Assembly (NCBI GenBank): GCA_964354855.1
Contig: CAYHBO010000004.1
Location: 4,263-68,262 of the forward strand
Direction: 5' to 3'
DNA length: 64,000 nt
From: CAYHBO01 sp964354855
Lineage (GTDB): Bacteria > Babelota > Babeliae > Babelales > RVW-14
The translations under genes and the position numbers were made by a program. The notes beneath the pieces were generated by a model. The model did not search any database. It was given only the letters and a program-made list of their open reading frames with translations, and had not been told where the DNA came from. Below are positions 1 to 8,349 of the stretch, piece after piece. Positions within the stretch are counted from its first letter, which is position 1. Each line of letters opens with the position of its first letter.

Positions 1-702
1 AGACAAGAAACCCGTCAATGGGACAGCAAAGAGCAAATTACCATCTTCATGCGCTCTAAAGAAGAAGCTCAAGATTATCGCTACTGCCCAGAACCTGATT
101 TACCTGACATTATTATTGATGATGCATGGCTTAAAAGATCTTCAGATAGCCTACCAGAATTACCTCATGCAAAACATCATCGCTTTCTTAGCAATTACAA
201 GCTTACTCCGTATGAAGCTGAAATTTTAATTGATGATCTAGCACTAGCAAATTTTTTTGAAGAAGTTGCAACAAAGAGCAATAATCCAAAATCATCCAGC
301 AACTGGATTCTTAGAGACTTCCTTGGGTATCTTAAAGAACATAAGCTTGAGTTACATGACGTAAAAGTCACATCAGAACATCTTGCGAACTTGATTATTG
401 AAATTGATAAAGGCACCATCAACAGCAAGTCAGCTCAGGAAGTGTTCGCAGACATGATGAGCTCAGGAAACATGCCAATCGATATCATCAAAACTAAAGG
501 CTTACACCAAATCGGCTCAGCGGATGAACTTGAGACAATTGTAAAACAGATCATCACTAACAACCCTGACAACGTTGCCAAGTTTAAGGCAGGCAATGAT
601 CGAGTATTTCCATTCTTTGTTGGTGAAGCCATGAAGGCAACTAAAGGAAAAGGGAATCCACAATTGTTAACGGCGTTACTTAAAAAACATTTAGAGTCTT
701 AG
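1..702 (+). CDS. gatB: Asp-tRNA(Asn)/Glu-tRNA(Gln) amidotransferase subunit B, 3' part
   Basis: GatB is the kinase/transamidase subunit that turns Glu-tRNA(Gln) or Asp-tRNA(Asn) into Gln- or Asn-tRNA together with GatA and GatC. The reading frame is already open at base 1 (RQETRQWDSKEQ...), so the start lies upstream and about 233 C-terminal residues are visible. The signature MRSKEEAQDYRY followed by PEPDLP is the classic GatB motif, here with YCPEPDLP in place of the usual YFPEPDLP. The rest is the helical GatB tail and the C-terminal GatB/YqeY domain (tRNA-binding), ending in LLTALLKKHLES. A strong intrinsic terminator follows directly after the stop codon, so this is the end of a transcript. 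The family assignment is secure; only the 5' part is missing. Confidence 0.95.
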   Translation, partial: RQETRQWDSKEQITIFMRSKEEAQDYRYCPEPDLPDIIIDDAWLKRSSDSLPELPHAKHHRFLSNYKLTPYEAEILIDDLALANFFEEVATKSNNPKSSSNWILRDFLGYLKEHKLELHDVKVTSEHLANLIIEIDKGTINSKSAQEVFADMMSSGNMPIDIIKTKGLHQIGSADELETIVKQIITNNPDNVAKFKAGNDRVFPFFVGEAMKATKGKGNPQLLTALLKKHLES

Positions 703-728
703 AAGAGGGGTCGATCCCTCTTATTTTT
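703..728 (+). terminator. intrinsic terminator after gatB
   Basis: A 7-bp stem aagaggg/ccctctt (703-709 with 716-722) and a 6-base loop, followed by attttta. It begins at the base after the gatB stop codon. Confidence 0.8.
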
Positions 729-765
729 ACCTTAGTACCCTGACAGAATTATTTTATTTTAGAAC

Positions 766-900
766 ACGTCATCCTCGCGTATACGGGGATCCAGGACTTC
801 TTTCTTCTTTAAAATTTTTATACTTCTTTTTTTAAAAAAGTTTTTAGAAAGTCAGTAAAAATAAGTAAGACCTGGATCCCCCAATTCGCGAGGATGACGT
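766..900. repeat. palindromic (MITE-like) element with long terminal inverted arms
   Basis: The left arm acgtcatcctcgcg...ggggatccagg (from 766) and the right arm cctggatcccc...cgcgaggatgacgt (to 900) are inverted copies about 30 bp long. They flank an A/T-rich core with its own palindrome (tttttttaaaaaagttttt). This is the layout of the non-coding palindromic repeats found dispersed in many bacterial genomes. It sits between the convergent gatB and deacetylase-like genes, and could fold as RNA and act as a bidirectional transcript end. No second copy with the same arms was seen in the window. Confidence 0.7.
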
Positions 901-920
901 AACACGCGTAATAACTTTGA

Positions 921-1790
921 TTAACTCTCTTCTTTTCTCGCTTTCTTCCCAGGATGTTCATCATCAGATTCGCTCTCTTCTTCATCAGAAGACTCATCAC
1001 TAGAAGCTTCATCATCGGCATCGTCTGTAAACATATGACTACAAGCATTTTGACGAACCATGGTCGGTTCATCACCGAAGAGCGTCGGCAAATCAACAAT
1101 CTCATAACCTTCTCGCTTTAACGTACGAATAAGACGTCTCAATTCTTTTATCGTCCGACCTTCATATTTTTCTTTTAAATGTATCAAAATAATATCATCT
1201 CCCGAGTGACGCCAATCTTTTGGGTTGCTACGTTGCAACTGCTGCATAATCACATTAACAAGATCATCAGCAGTCACATCTTCCTTCCAATCTTGTGGAT
1301 CAACCGACCAGATAATAATTCTGTAGCCTGCCGCTTTAAGATTTTTAAGCATGTCATCATTTAAGTTGCCACCAAACGGCCGAAAGAATTTATCTCTCCC
1401 TTGTTTCGGTAAAAGATTTGAAGCTAATGCTCCTTTATCTCCTTGAACCCCAATCACATGACCAGCTTCAGCTATTTTTTGAACAACCCCAGCTTCATCA
1501 TTATCCAACAAAGTACCATTGATAAAAAATGATGCTCTCACCTGTTTCTTTTCAAGCAGTTCAAGTATCTCTCTAATCAACTTACCATGTTCAATATCAC
1601 TAAACGTAATAGATACACGCTTTGCGGTAGTTGGACCTTGTACAAAAACATTAGACCCTTCAACTTGGCATGCTTCACGAATTATTTGTCCCCAGGGTTT
1701 CTTTGGTATTTCTGGCTGTGGGGCCTCATTCATAGAAAACACAAAATATGGTTGAGTGATAAGAAGTATCGTTAAGAACGATTTTTTCAT
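921..1790 (-). CDS. exported polysaccharide deacetylase-like protein, probably catalytically dead
   Basis: 289 residues. Residues 1-19 form a signal peptide. Residues about 58-245 follow the NodB-homology (carbohydrate esterase 4) fold: TFSD (62-65), SFFINGTLL (88-96), RPFG (137-140), VDPQDW and a final IILIHL. The family removes acetyl groups from chitin- or peptidoglycan-type sugars using an Asp base and a metal held by Asp-His-His. Here the base Asp is Ser (TFSD instead of TFDD), and the H-x3-H metal motif after the GH..G turn is replaced by VQGDKG (115-120). Activity is therefore doubtful, and a sugar-binding or decoy role is possible. The last 34 residues are a run of Asp/Glu/Ser ending in the basic patch KKARK (282-286). 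A GAGGG ribosome site precedes the ATG. Confidence 0.8.
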   Translation of the reverse strand: MKKSFLTILLITQPYFVFSMNEAPQPEIPKKPWGQIIREACQVEGSNVFVQGPTTAKRVSITFSDIEHGKLIREILELLEKKQVRASFFINGTLLDNDEAGVVQKIAEAGHVIGVQGDKGALASNLLPKQGRDKFFRPFGGNLNDDMLKNLKAAGYRIIIWSVDPQDWKEDVTADDLVNVIMQQLQRSNPKDWRHSGDDIILIHLKEKYEGRTIKELRRLIRTLKREGYEIVDLPTLFGDEPTMVRQNACSHMFTDDADDEASSDESSDEEESESDDEHPGKKARKEES

Positions 1791-1890
1791 ATAAGACCCT
1801 CTTTTAATAAAAATTTGATTATCTCTAAAACACTTTATTTATAAGCTTATTTTGGCATAAAAACACTTCAATAAGCAATGGTTTAACTTT

Positions 1891-1938
1891 AAAAAGTAAT
1901 GCTTTCTGAGTGAAAGCATTACTTTTTATTTTTTTTTA
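1891..1938. terminator. perfect 16-bp hairpin with T-run between divergent genes
   Basis: aaaaagtaatgctttc (1891-1906) pairs perfectly with gaaagcattacttttt (1912-1927) around a 5-base loop, and is followed by a long T-rich tract on the + strand. It looks like a strong rho-independent terminator, also usable on the - strand. It lies between two genes transcribed away from each other, where no annotated transcript should end. Confidence 0.6.
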
Positions 1939-1990
1939 AGCATTAAACAAGATATTATTGCTGTTTCTCGTAGCAAAATCTCTTAAAATT

Positions 1991-2052
1991 CGTTACGTTA
2001 TCAATCGAAATTCGCCCAGTTTTTCTGGGTATTTTTAATTGGTAACGTAACG
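1991..2052 (+). promoter_or_regulatory. structured leader ahead of the aminotransferase-murC operon
   Basis: An outer inverted repeat, cgttacgttatcaat (1991-2005) with aattggtaacgtaacg (2037-2052), encloses an inner hairpin cccag-ttttt-ctggg (2015-2029) that is followed by tattttt. The inner hairpin plus T-run looks like a weak terminator inside a larger stem, an arrangement seen in attenuators. The leader ends about 30 bases before the start codon. No known riboswitch class was recognised. Confidence 0.4.
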
Positions 2053-2084
2053 TTCATCCCATTACCCATTTTAAGGTTGCGCTC

Positions 2085-3239
2085 ATGTTAGAAGTCCCTC
2101 TTTCCGGTATAAAAAGAATTGAAGAAGTTGCAGGCAGCAGCAAAGAACATATTTCCCTATCACAAGGGTCCATCAAAGTTGGTGGCATACCTCAAGAAAT
2201 AAAAAAGTACATCCAAACACTTCTAGAAAGTGATATCACCGACTACTACCAAAGCTGCTGGGGTCTCAAAGTTTTACGTGAACGCCTCACAAAAATGGTA
2301 CATGAAGAGTTTCAATCCCCTATCGATATGAAGCAAATAATTCCAACTCACGGTTGCATTGGAGGACTTTCTCTTATCTACCTCACACTTCTTAATCCAG
2401 ATGACGAAGTTATTATCCCTGAGCCGGCTTACCCTGCGTATGGTTTACTTACTCATGTCACACGCAGCAAAGCAGTTTTTGTAAGTTGCTTGGTAAAATC
2501 GTCTGAAGATATCGGTGGCTTAACCTATGAATTCGACATCGATAAAATTAAAGCAGCCGTCACAAGTAAAACAAAAATTATTATTTTTTCTAACCCGAAC
2601 AATCCTGCAGGAATTATCATTCCACCAGCGGTCATTCGCGAATTACTTACCTTTTGTGAAGAACACGGCATTTACCTCGTTGTTGATGAAGCGTATCGCA
2701 ACTATGTTTTTGAAGGCACCTTCCAATCAACACTCACCATGATGCATCAATCAGAATTTCTGATTTCAGCAAATACCTTCTCAAAAAATTTTGCAATGAG
2801 TGGATGGCGTATCGGCTATCTTGTTGTCCCTCAAAAACTTGCCCACGCGCTTGCCGGCATGCAGGATGCACTCCTCAATTGTCTTAACAACACCGCACAA
2901 TACGCAGCTCTATATGCTCTTGATCGTCCAGAGTACAGCAGAGACTTTCATGCCAAGGTTTTACATAACCGCGATGTTGCTATGCACATGTTGCAACCTC
3001 TGGTTGAAAAAGGTGTCATTAGCTACGCAAAACCACATGGCGGATTTTTCTTACTCTTGAAAACCGAACTTGATGATGCAACTGATTTATGTATGGGCAT
3101 CTTAAATCAAGCAAAAGTTGGCGTCATTCCAGGATCTTCATTTGGCCCATCAGGAAAACCATACTTCCGTGTTTGCTACGCACGTGAACCTGAAATTTTA
3201 GCAGAAGGCATTCGCAGACTCGTCAATTACTTAGGGTAG
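2085..3239 (+). CDS. class I/II aminotransferase (aspartate-aminotransferase fold)
   Basis: 384 residues, the full length of a fold-type I PLP aminotransferase. Recognisable landmarks are the substrate-side DYYQSCWGLKVLRE segment, IIPEPAYPAYG, the cofactor-binding FSNPNNPAG and VVDEAYRNYVF, and the Schiff-base lysine K234 in TFSKNFAMSGWRIGY, with the usual Arg in YFRVCYA near the C-terminus. The enzyme moves an amino group between an amino acid and a 2-oxo acid; the exact substrate cannot be read from sequence. It is followed after 7 bp by murC, so the two are likely one transcript. A structured leader lies just upstream. The start is an ATG with a weak aagg ribosome site. Confidence 0.85.
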   Translation: MLEVPLSGIKRIEEVAGSSKEHISLSQGSIKVGGIPQEIKKYIQTLLESDITDYYQSCWGLKVLRERLTKMVHEEFQSPIDMKQIIPTHGCIGGLSLIYLTLLNPDDEVIIPEPAYPAYGLLTHVTRSKAVFVSCLVKSSEDIGGLTYEFDIDKIKAAVTSKTKIIIFSNPNNPAGIIIPPAVIRELLTFCEEHGIYLVVDEAYRNYVFEGTFQSTLTMMHQSEFLISANTFSKNFAMSGWRIGYLVVPQKLAHALAGMQDALLNCLNNTAQYAALYALDRPEYSRDFHAKVLHNRDVAMHMLQPLVEKGVISYAKPHGGFFLLLKTELDDATDLCMGILNQAKVGVIPGSSFGPSGKPYFRVCYAREPEILAEGIRRLVNYLG

Positions 3240-3246
3240 GAGCATC

Positions 3247-4641
3247 ATGTACAAAAAAATAGAACACATCCATTTCATGGGTATTGGTGGCATTGGCGTC
3301 AGCGGCATTGCAGAAATTGTACGGCTTCAAGGCTACCCGGTCTCCGGATGTGATGTCAGTACGTATGGAAAAACAATTGAACACCTCAAAACACTCGGTT
3401 GCGAAATTTATCAAGGTCATAGCTGTGATCACATTAATAATGCTGATGTTTTAGTTTACTCATCAGCGGTCAAACAAGACAATGTTGAAGTACAAGCAGC
3501 TTTAACAAAAGGCATTCCGGTCATCCCTCGCGCCATCATGCTTGCCGAACTCATGCGCACAAAGCTAAGCATCGCCGTCTCAGGTATGCACGGAAAAACA
3601 ACAACTACATCATTAATCTCACATATCTTAATCGAAGCAGAACGCAAGCCAACCGTCGTTATTGGTGGCATGTTAAAAAGCATTGATGCAAACGCACAAC
3701 TGGGCGATAGTGATTTATTAATTGCTGAAGCTGACGAAAGTGATCGTTCATTACTCTACCTAAACCCTACAATGGCTGTTGTTACGAACATTGATGCAGA
3801 ACATCTTGATGTGTACGCAGACATTGCTGATATCAAACAAACCTTTAAAAATTTTTTAGCACGACTTCCTTTTTATGGGAAAGCATTTCTATGCATCGAT
3901 GATCCACACATTCAATCCATTCTACCCTTACCACACATCAGCTGTGTTAAATATGGCTTTAGCACAAAAGCTGATCTTATGGGAAACCTAATCGCACTCA
4001 ATCCATCACAATCAATTTTTGATGTGTACCATGCTGGAGCGTTTCTTGGAAAAGTAACGTTGAATATCCCTGGTGAGCATAATGTACTTAACGCATTAGC
4101 AGCCATTGCTGTCTGTCGGGAGCTTGAAGTTCCATTTGACGTCATTGCACAAGCTCTCACAACATTCCGTGGCGTTGAGCGTCGCTTTGAATTCAAAGGG
4201 GTTTACCGTGGTACCGAGATTTTTGATGACTATGGCCACCACCCGGTAGAAATAAAAAAGACATTAATCGTTGCTCAACGAAGAAAAAAAAATAAACTTC
4301 ATGTGTTATTTCAACCACATCGATACACACGCACTGAAAAGCTGTGGGACGACTTTGTAGATATTTTCACGACAAATCATGGCTATGAAATAAGTTCACT
4401 CTTTCTTACCGAAATTTTTCCTGCAAGTGAAAATGCTATTCCTGGTATCACCGGAAAACGTCTTGCTGAAGCCATTAAATTAAAAAATCCTCACATCAAT
4501 ATTACCTTCTGTCGTACATATGATGAGATTGTCACTTTGATAAAACCATTACTCACTGATGGCGATTTACTGCTCACCGTCGGGGCTGGCAAGATTAATA
4601 TCGTCGGAGAAACACTTCTCAAAACAGAACTCACATCATAA
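3247..4641 (+). CDS. murC: UDP-N-acetylmuramate--L-alanine ligase
   Basis: 464 residues, normal length for MurC, the cytosolic enzyme that adds L-Ala to UDP-MurNAc as the first step of the peptidoglycan stem peptide. Domain order is complete: N-terminal UDP-binding Rossmann segment (HFMGIGGIGVSGIA), ATP loop GMHGKTTTTS (about residue 113), central EADESD and TNIDAEHLD, then the C-terminal domain with DDYGHHPVEI and FQPHRYTRT. An aggag ribosome site sits 7 bp after the aminotransferase stop. An intact murC indicates that this lineage keeps at least part of a peptidoglycan pathway. A decayed partial copy follows immediately. Confidence 0.95.
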   Translation: MYKKIEHIHFMGIGGIGVSGIAEIVRLQGYPVSGCDVSTYGKTIEHLKTLGCEIYQGHSCDHINNADVLVYSSAVKQDNVEVQAALTKGIPVIPRAIMLAELMRTKLSIAVSGMHGKTTTTSLISHILIEAERKPTVVIGGMLKSIDANAQLGDSDLLIAEADESDRSLLYLNPTMAVVTNIDAEHLDVYADIADIKQTFKNFLARLPFYGKAFLCIDDPHIQSILPLPHISCVKYGFSTKADLMGNLIALNPSQSIFDVYHAGAFLGKVTLNIPGEHNVLNALAAIAVCRELEVPFDVIAQALTTFRGVERRFEFKGVYRGTEIFDDYGHHPVEIKKTLIVAQRRKKNKLHVLFQPHRYTRTEKLWDDFVDIFTTNHGYEISSLFLTEIFPASENAIPGITGKRLAEAIKLKNPHINITFCRTYDEIVTLIKPLLTDGDLLLTVGAGKINIVGETLLKTELTS

Positions 4642-4650
4642 AAAATTTCT

Positions 4651-4682
4651 ATTTTGTTGGCAGCAACATTTTCTCTATCACC
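4651..4682 (+). repeat. stray copy of the porin signal-peptide coding segment
   Basis: Bases 4651-4682 match 5521-5552, inside the signal-peptide codons of the downstream porin gene, at 28 of 32 positions (attttattggcggcaacatt type sequence). The copy lies between the intact murC and the partial murC copy, and joins the latter at a shared 'accat'. It marks the breakpoint of a past tandem duplication of the murC-porin region. Confidence 0.75.
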
Positions 4683-5249
4683 ATACAGGAACGCTTCTAG
4701 GACAAGTAACTCTAAACATTCCAGGAGAACACAATGTCCTTAACGCATTGGCTGCCATTGCAGTATATTGCGAACTTAAAGTTTCATTTGATGTCCTCAC
4801 TTCATTTCATGGTGTTGAGCGTCGCTTCGAATTCAATGGGGTTTACCACGGTACTGAGATTTTTGTAGAAATAAAAAAGACATTGGTCATTGCTCAACGA
4901 AGAAAAAAATAAACTTCATGTGTTGCTTCAACCGCATCGATACACACGCACCGAGAAGCTGTGGGACGACTTTGTAGACATCTTCACTACTGATCATGAC
5001 TATGAAATAAATTCACTTTTTCTTACCGAAATTTTTCCTGCAAGTGAAAATGCAATTCCTGGCATCACCGGAAAACGTCTTACTGAAGCCATTAAATTAA
5101 AAAATCCTCACATTAATATTACCTTCTGTCGTACGTATGATGAGATTGTCACTTTGATAAAACCATTACTTGCTGATGGCGATTTACTGCTCACCGTCGA
5201 ACCTAGCAAGATTAATATCGTTGGAGAAACTCTTCTCAAAACAGCATAA
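4678..5249 (+). pseudogene. decayed duplicate of the 3' half of murC
   Basis: A second copy of the murC C-terminal half (matching codons from about residue 262 on) lies 40 bp after the intact gene. Relative to the intact gene it has lost four codons (the IAQA position) and a seven-codon block covering the conserved DDYGHHP motif. Its A-run near 4909 has 7 instead of 9 A's, a 2-base deletion that shifts the frame. The 5' half and the ATP loop are absent. The 3' end is still close to the parent (ends INIVGETLLKTA), except that VGAGK has become VEPSK. It cannot make an active ligase. A terminator follows, and it may simply act as a trailer to the murC transcript. Confidence 0.9.
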
Positions 5250-5301
5250 CTTCATCACGAACGTAAATCATTCAAACAATATCACAGCTCGATAACCATA
5301 T

Positions 5302-5334
5302 CCCACTCGACATTATAACCGAGTGGGTTTTTTT
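5302..5334 (+). terminator. intrinsic terminator of the murC operon
   Basis: The stem cccactcg/cgagtggg (5302-5309 with 5320-5327), a 10-base loop and seven T's. It ends transcription between the murC remnant and the porin gene. Confidence 0.9.
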
Positions 5335-5396
5335 ATGCGCCATAAAAAACATAATAAACAACCCGCTGTTTTTATGAAAATTATCTCAAAGATAAA

Positions 5397-5425
5397 TTGA
5401 CACTACTCCTAAAATGCGTAACAAT
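5397..5425 (+). promoter_or_regulatory. sigma70-type promoter for the porin gene
   Basis: A consensus TTGACA (5397-5402) and a weaker AACAAT (5420-5425) are separated by 17 bp. This would give a leader of about 70 bases before the strong aaaggagacta ribosome site of the porin gene. Confidence 0.5.
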
Positions 5426-5499
5426 AGCGAGAATTTTGCATGTTCTGTAAGACATGTCCAGAGAAACAATATCACTTTTTACGTATCTAAAGGAGACTA

Positions 5500-7521
5500 A
5501 TGAAAAAGTTAGCGCTCGCCATTTTATTGGCGGCAACATTTTCTATATCGCCTTGTTTTGCCGTAAAACAAAGCAAGAATGACGTTACGCTCGACGTGAG
5601 TAAAAAAGAACACGAGAAGCAAGCATTCAAAATTGAAAGCGGCGATTGTGTCTTAACTATTGGCGGAAAAACAAAAATCGAACATTACTTCGATCGTAAC
5701 ATAGCCTTATTAAATAGAGCTCTGCCTGACGAATTTAACTATCTCAAAAATACATTCGATCTTTCTTTTGATGCCGCTTATGGTAAAAATAAATTCGGTT
5801 ACAATGCTGTTGAAGTATTTACCAAAATACGTCACAAAGGGGTATGGGGTCGTGGAGCGGTGTTTGCAGATTCCGATGGCATGGCACCAGCGCCAATAAA
5901 ATTAGAAGATGCAGTGTTCGGGTCACATAGTCACACCAGTGGAAAACCACTTGTATGGATCAATGAAGCATGGTTACAATTCGCTATTAACGCTATCGCA
6001 GACGCATCATCAGAACGTCTTCATACCGTTAAAATTGGATGGTTCCCATTCGATGTTGGTCGTGGAATATCACTTGGTTCAATCTATGGTTTAAACCGAG
6101 AAGGCTTTGGATTAAACACCTATGTTGAAGACAAAGGTGCTCCTGGCATTCTCTTACACGGTGAATTAAAAAAAGATATTCTTTCTTATGACCTTTACTA
6201 TGCAAAATTTGAATCTCGTAGCAAATCTCTTGGGGATACGCTCAACGAAGTCAAAGCCCCTCTGCTTGGTCGTAAACTTTCTCCATGGCGCGGCGTAGGC
6301 AAAGACAATGATCTTTTTGCTGGTCGTGTTAAATGGAAACCATTAAACGAAAGTAAATTTGGTACGTTAGAGCTTGAACCGTATGCTTTCTATAACTCAG
6401 CATCTGACCAACGTATCGTAATTGTTGCAGATTCAACAATGAGACTTGGAACCATCGGAATGGCTCTTGAACACAAACATAAATCTTTTGAGTTCGGTGC
6501 TGAAGGCGCATTCAATATGGGAACACAAATTGTACGCGCTATCGATCAAAACATCATTCAAATTAAAAGAGACGGCGTAAGAAGCCAACTTGTTGGAATT
6601 AATGATACCCCAACAACACTTACAACAAGTGGTGGGAATCTTGTACAACAGTACTCTCAAATCTTAGACACTGCTACAGCTGACGCTCCTTATCCAAACG
6701 CTCTGATTACAAATGAAAGTAATGCTGTAGCAAAATTACTTGTCACAAACGACAACGCTCCCCTTGATAGCGGGAATAGATTTAAGAGCAAACCTGGTCG
6801 TATTCTTCCAGGCTACACCAATAAACTACGTGGATTCATGGTTGTTGCTGATATCACCCAAAAAATTGAACAATATAAACTTGATCTTTCTGTTGCTTAT
6901 GGCTTTGCTTCTGGTGATACAAACCCTCATGTCGATCGCACTGATAAAACATATTCAGGATTTTTAGGTCTTCATGAAGGATACTCTGGAAAACGAGTAG
7001 CAAGCGTACTGTTTCTTGATGAAATGCGTGGTGTTTTAAGTATCCCAGGTTCTCTTGATGCGAATGTAAATACGGCAGATAATAACGAACTTGCATTCAC
7101 CAATATGCATCACTTCGGCTTCGGGGCAAAATGGAAACCAATTGTTTTAAAAAAACCATTTACGCTCAATCCAAACATGCTAGCTTACTACCGCGCTTAT
7201 GCAACGAAAAAATGGTCTTCACTTACACAAGCTACCACCAACGAAGATGCAAGCAGATTCATTGGTACCGAATTTAACTTGAAAACAAAAATGGAATTAC
7301 TCAAAGATCTAGAAATCTTTGGTAACTTTGGCGTCTTCCTTCCTGGAAAAATGTTTAAAGATATCCAAGGAATTCCATTCAAAAACTCATTCGGCAACAC
7401 AGATTTCTTTGACGAATTATCTCAAGAAGCTGAAGTTGAAGTTGATGATATTAAACAACAATTCAGACTAAGCACCAATGTTGCTTACCATGCAAACATT
7501 GGACTTACCTACGCATTCTAA
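5500..7521 (+). CDS. porin-like outer-membrane beta-barrel protein
   Basis: 673 residues with a clear signal peptide (MKKLALAILLAATFSISPCFA, cleaved near residue 21). The body alternates short amphipathic strands with loops (for example LHTVKIGWFPFDVGRG and KLDLSVAYGFASGD). It ends in HANIGLTYAF, a terminal aromatic residue of the type recognised by the BAM machinery. This points to a large monomeric outer-membrane channel. A resemblance to alginate-export-type barrels is possible from the WFPFDVGRG...YGLNREGFG region, but this is only an impression. It is a single-gene transcript: promoter at 5397, ribosome site aaaggag, terminator at 7579. The strong expression signals fit a major envelope protein. 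Confidence 0.75.
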   Translation: MKKLALAILLAATFSISPCFAVKQSKNDVTLDVSKKEHEKQAFKIESGDCVLTIGGKTKIEHYFDRNIALLNRALPDEFNYLKNTFDLSFDAAYGKNKFGYNAVEVFTKIRHKGVWGRGAVFADSDGMAPAPIKLEDAVFGSHSHTSGKPLVWINEAWLQFAINAIADASSERLHTVKIGWFPFDVGRGISLGSIYGLNREGFGLNTYVEDKGAPGILLHGELKKDILSYDLYYAKFESRSKSLGDTLNEVKAPLLGRKLSPWRGVGKDNDLFAGRVKWKPLNESKFGTLELEPYAFYNSASDQRIVIVADSTMRLGTIGMALEHKHKSFEFGAEGAFNMGTQIVRAIDQNIIQIKRDGVRSQLVGINDTPTTLTTSGGNLVQQYSQILDTATADAPYPNALITNESNAVAKLLVTNDNAPLDSGNRFKSKPGRILPGYTNKLRGFMVVADITQKIEQYKLDLSVAYGFASGDTNPHVDRTDKTYSGFLGLHEGYSGKRVASVLFLDEMRGVLSIPGSLDANVNTADNNELAFTNMHHFGFGAKWKPIVLKKPFTLNPNMLAYYRAYATKKWSSLTQATTNEDASRFIGTEFNLKTKMELLKDLEIFGNFGVFLPGKMFKDIQGIPFKNSFGNTDFFDELSQEAEVEVDDIKQQFRLSTNVAYHANIGLTYAF

Positions 7522-7522
7522 T

Positions 7523-7562
7523 GGTTCGAGACGGTGCTATGCACCTCCTCACCATGAACGGG
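7523..7562. repeat. short palindromic dispersed repeat
   Basis: ggttcgagacggtgc-tat-gcacctcctcaccatgaac, a hairpin-forming element of the TTCGAGACG...CTCCTCA type. It sits just after the porin stop codon and before its terminator. A related short element occurs at 28228-28258. Confidence 0.5.
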
Positions 7563-7578
7563 TGAAATAAGTACTCAG

Positions 7579-7609
7579 AGGGCCGGCGATTGCTGGCCCT
7601 TTCTTTTTT
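7579..7609 (+). terminator. intrinsic terminator after the porin gene
   Basis: The stem agggccggc/gctggccct (7579-7587 with 7592-7600, one G-T pair), the loop gatt, then ttcttttt. Confidence 0.9.
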
Positions 7610-7741
7610 AGGCAAATATGTACGAATTAAAAATAACCCTAAAAACGCTCATTTAACGCCTAAATCTTTTCAAGGTGTAACATTCTTAACCCCCCTCCCC
7701 TACCCTTTTGACGATCAAAGCCCCTCCTGGTACTATTGTTA

Positions 7742-7747
7742 TATAAT
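7742..7747 (+). promoter_or_regulatory. -10 box (TATAAT) for the small anchored protein
   Basis: A perfect TATAAT 65 bases before the chosen start codon. No good -35 box is seen at the right distance; a TTGACG at 7708 is too far away. The call is therefore partial. Confidence 0.35.
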
Positions 7748-7811
7748 GTAAGAAATATCGCGTGGGGCGGTCATAGTTATGATTATTAATCGTATACATA
7801 AAGGGAATACC

Positions 7812-8243
7812 ATGATTAAGAAACTTTCAATGAGCTTATTGCTCGCAGCCTTAGTTGCAGCACAAGCACCGTTAGTAGCAATGCAACCAACTTCTCCTGC
7901 AGCAACAACAACCGCTAAGCCTGACACAAATTCTTGGTCTAACTTTTTCTGGGGCACAGGAACACGTAAAGCTGCAACCATCGGAAGTGGTATTGCTGCA
8001 TTATTCGCTGGTTGGTTCCTTTGGAAAAAGTTCACCGCAAAGCCTGAAGAAACAACTACAGATACAATACCTAAAGGCGTCGCTAAAGAAGACGTAAAAG
8101 AAACACCGGTTATCGGAGCAAGCACTACTACTACAGAAGCACCAAAACCAGCTCAAACAGATCACGAAGCTGAATTAGCTAGACGTCGTTCAAACCCTAA
8201 GTACATGGCTGAGTTCAATCGATTTTCATTTCCAGCAAGATAA
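7812..8243 (+). CDS. small exported single-pass protein, unknown function
   Basis: 143 residues when started at the second ATG, which has an aaaggga ribosome site and gives a clean signal peptide (MIKKLSMSLLLAALVAAQAPLVA). After cleavage there is a Thr/Pro/Ala-rich stretch, one membrane segment (IGSGIAALFAGWFLWKKF, about residues 57-74), and a charged, Thr-rich tail ending SFPAR. This suggests an inner-membrane or envelope-anchored protein with a periplasmic or cytoplasmic flexible tail. No family was recognised. It is monocistronic, with a shared bidirectional terminator downstream. Confidence 0.6.
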   Translation: MIKKLSMSLLLAALVAAQAPLVAMQPTSPAATTTAKPDTNSWSNFFWGTGTRKAATIGSGIAALFAGWFLWKKFTAKPEETTTDTIPKGVAKEDVKETPVIGASTTTTEAPKPAQTDHEAELARRRSNPKYMAEFNRFSFPAR

Positions 8244-8274
8244 AGAACACTTAAGAAAATTTAGTCTAACACAT

Positions 8275-8304
8275 AAAAAAGGGACGCATATGCGTCCCTT
8301 TTTT
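8275..8304. terminator. bidirectional terminator (perfect 30-bp palindrome)
   Basis: aaaaaagggacgcat/atgcgtcccttttttt is a perfect inverted repeat centred at 8289/8290, with T-runs on both strands. It serves the + strand gene ending at 8243 and the - strand barrel gene ending at 8350. Confidence 0.92.
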
Positions 8305-8349
8305 ATTTTAATCTTCTCCGAGAATATCGAAGAAGAAAAAGAAATTTGA

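Noticed and set aside
818..1105. 95-codon - strand frame overlapping the deacetylase-like gene end
   Set aside because: Shifted-frame reading of the acidic tail and the palindromic repeat; Met-rich and without homology.
4559..4912. 117-codon frame starting inside murC
   Set aside because: It only strings the out-of-frame end of murC to the decayed copy. It is described as a pseudogene instead.
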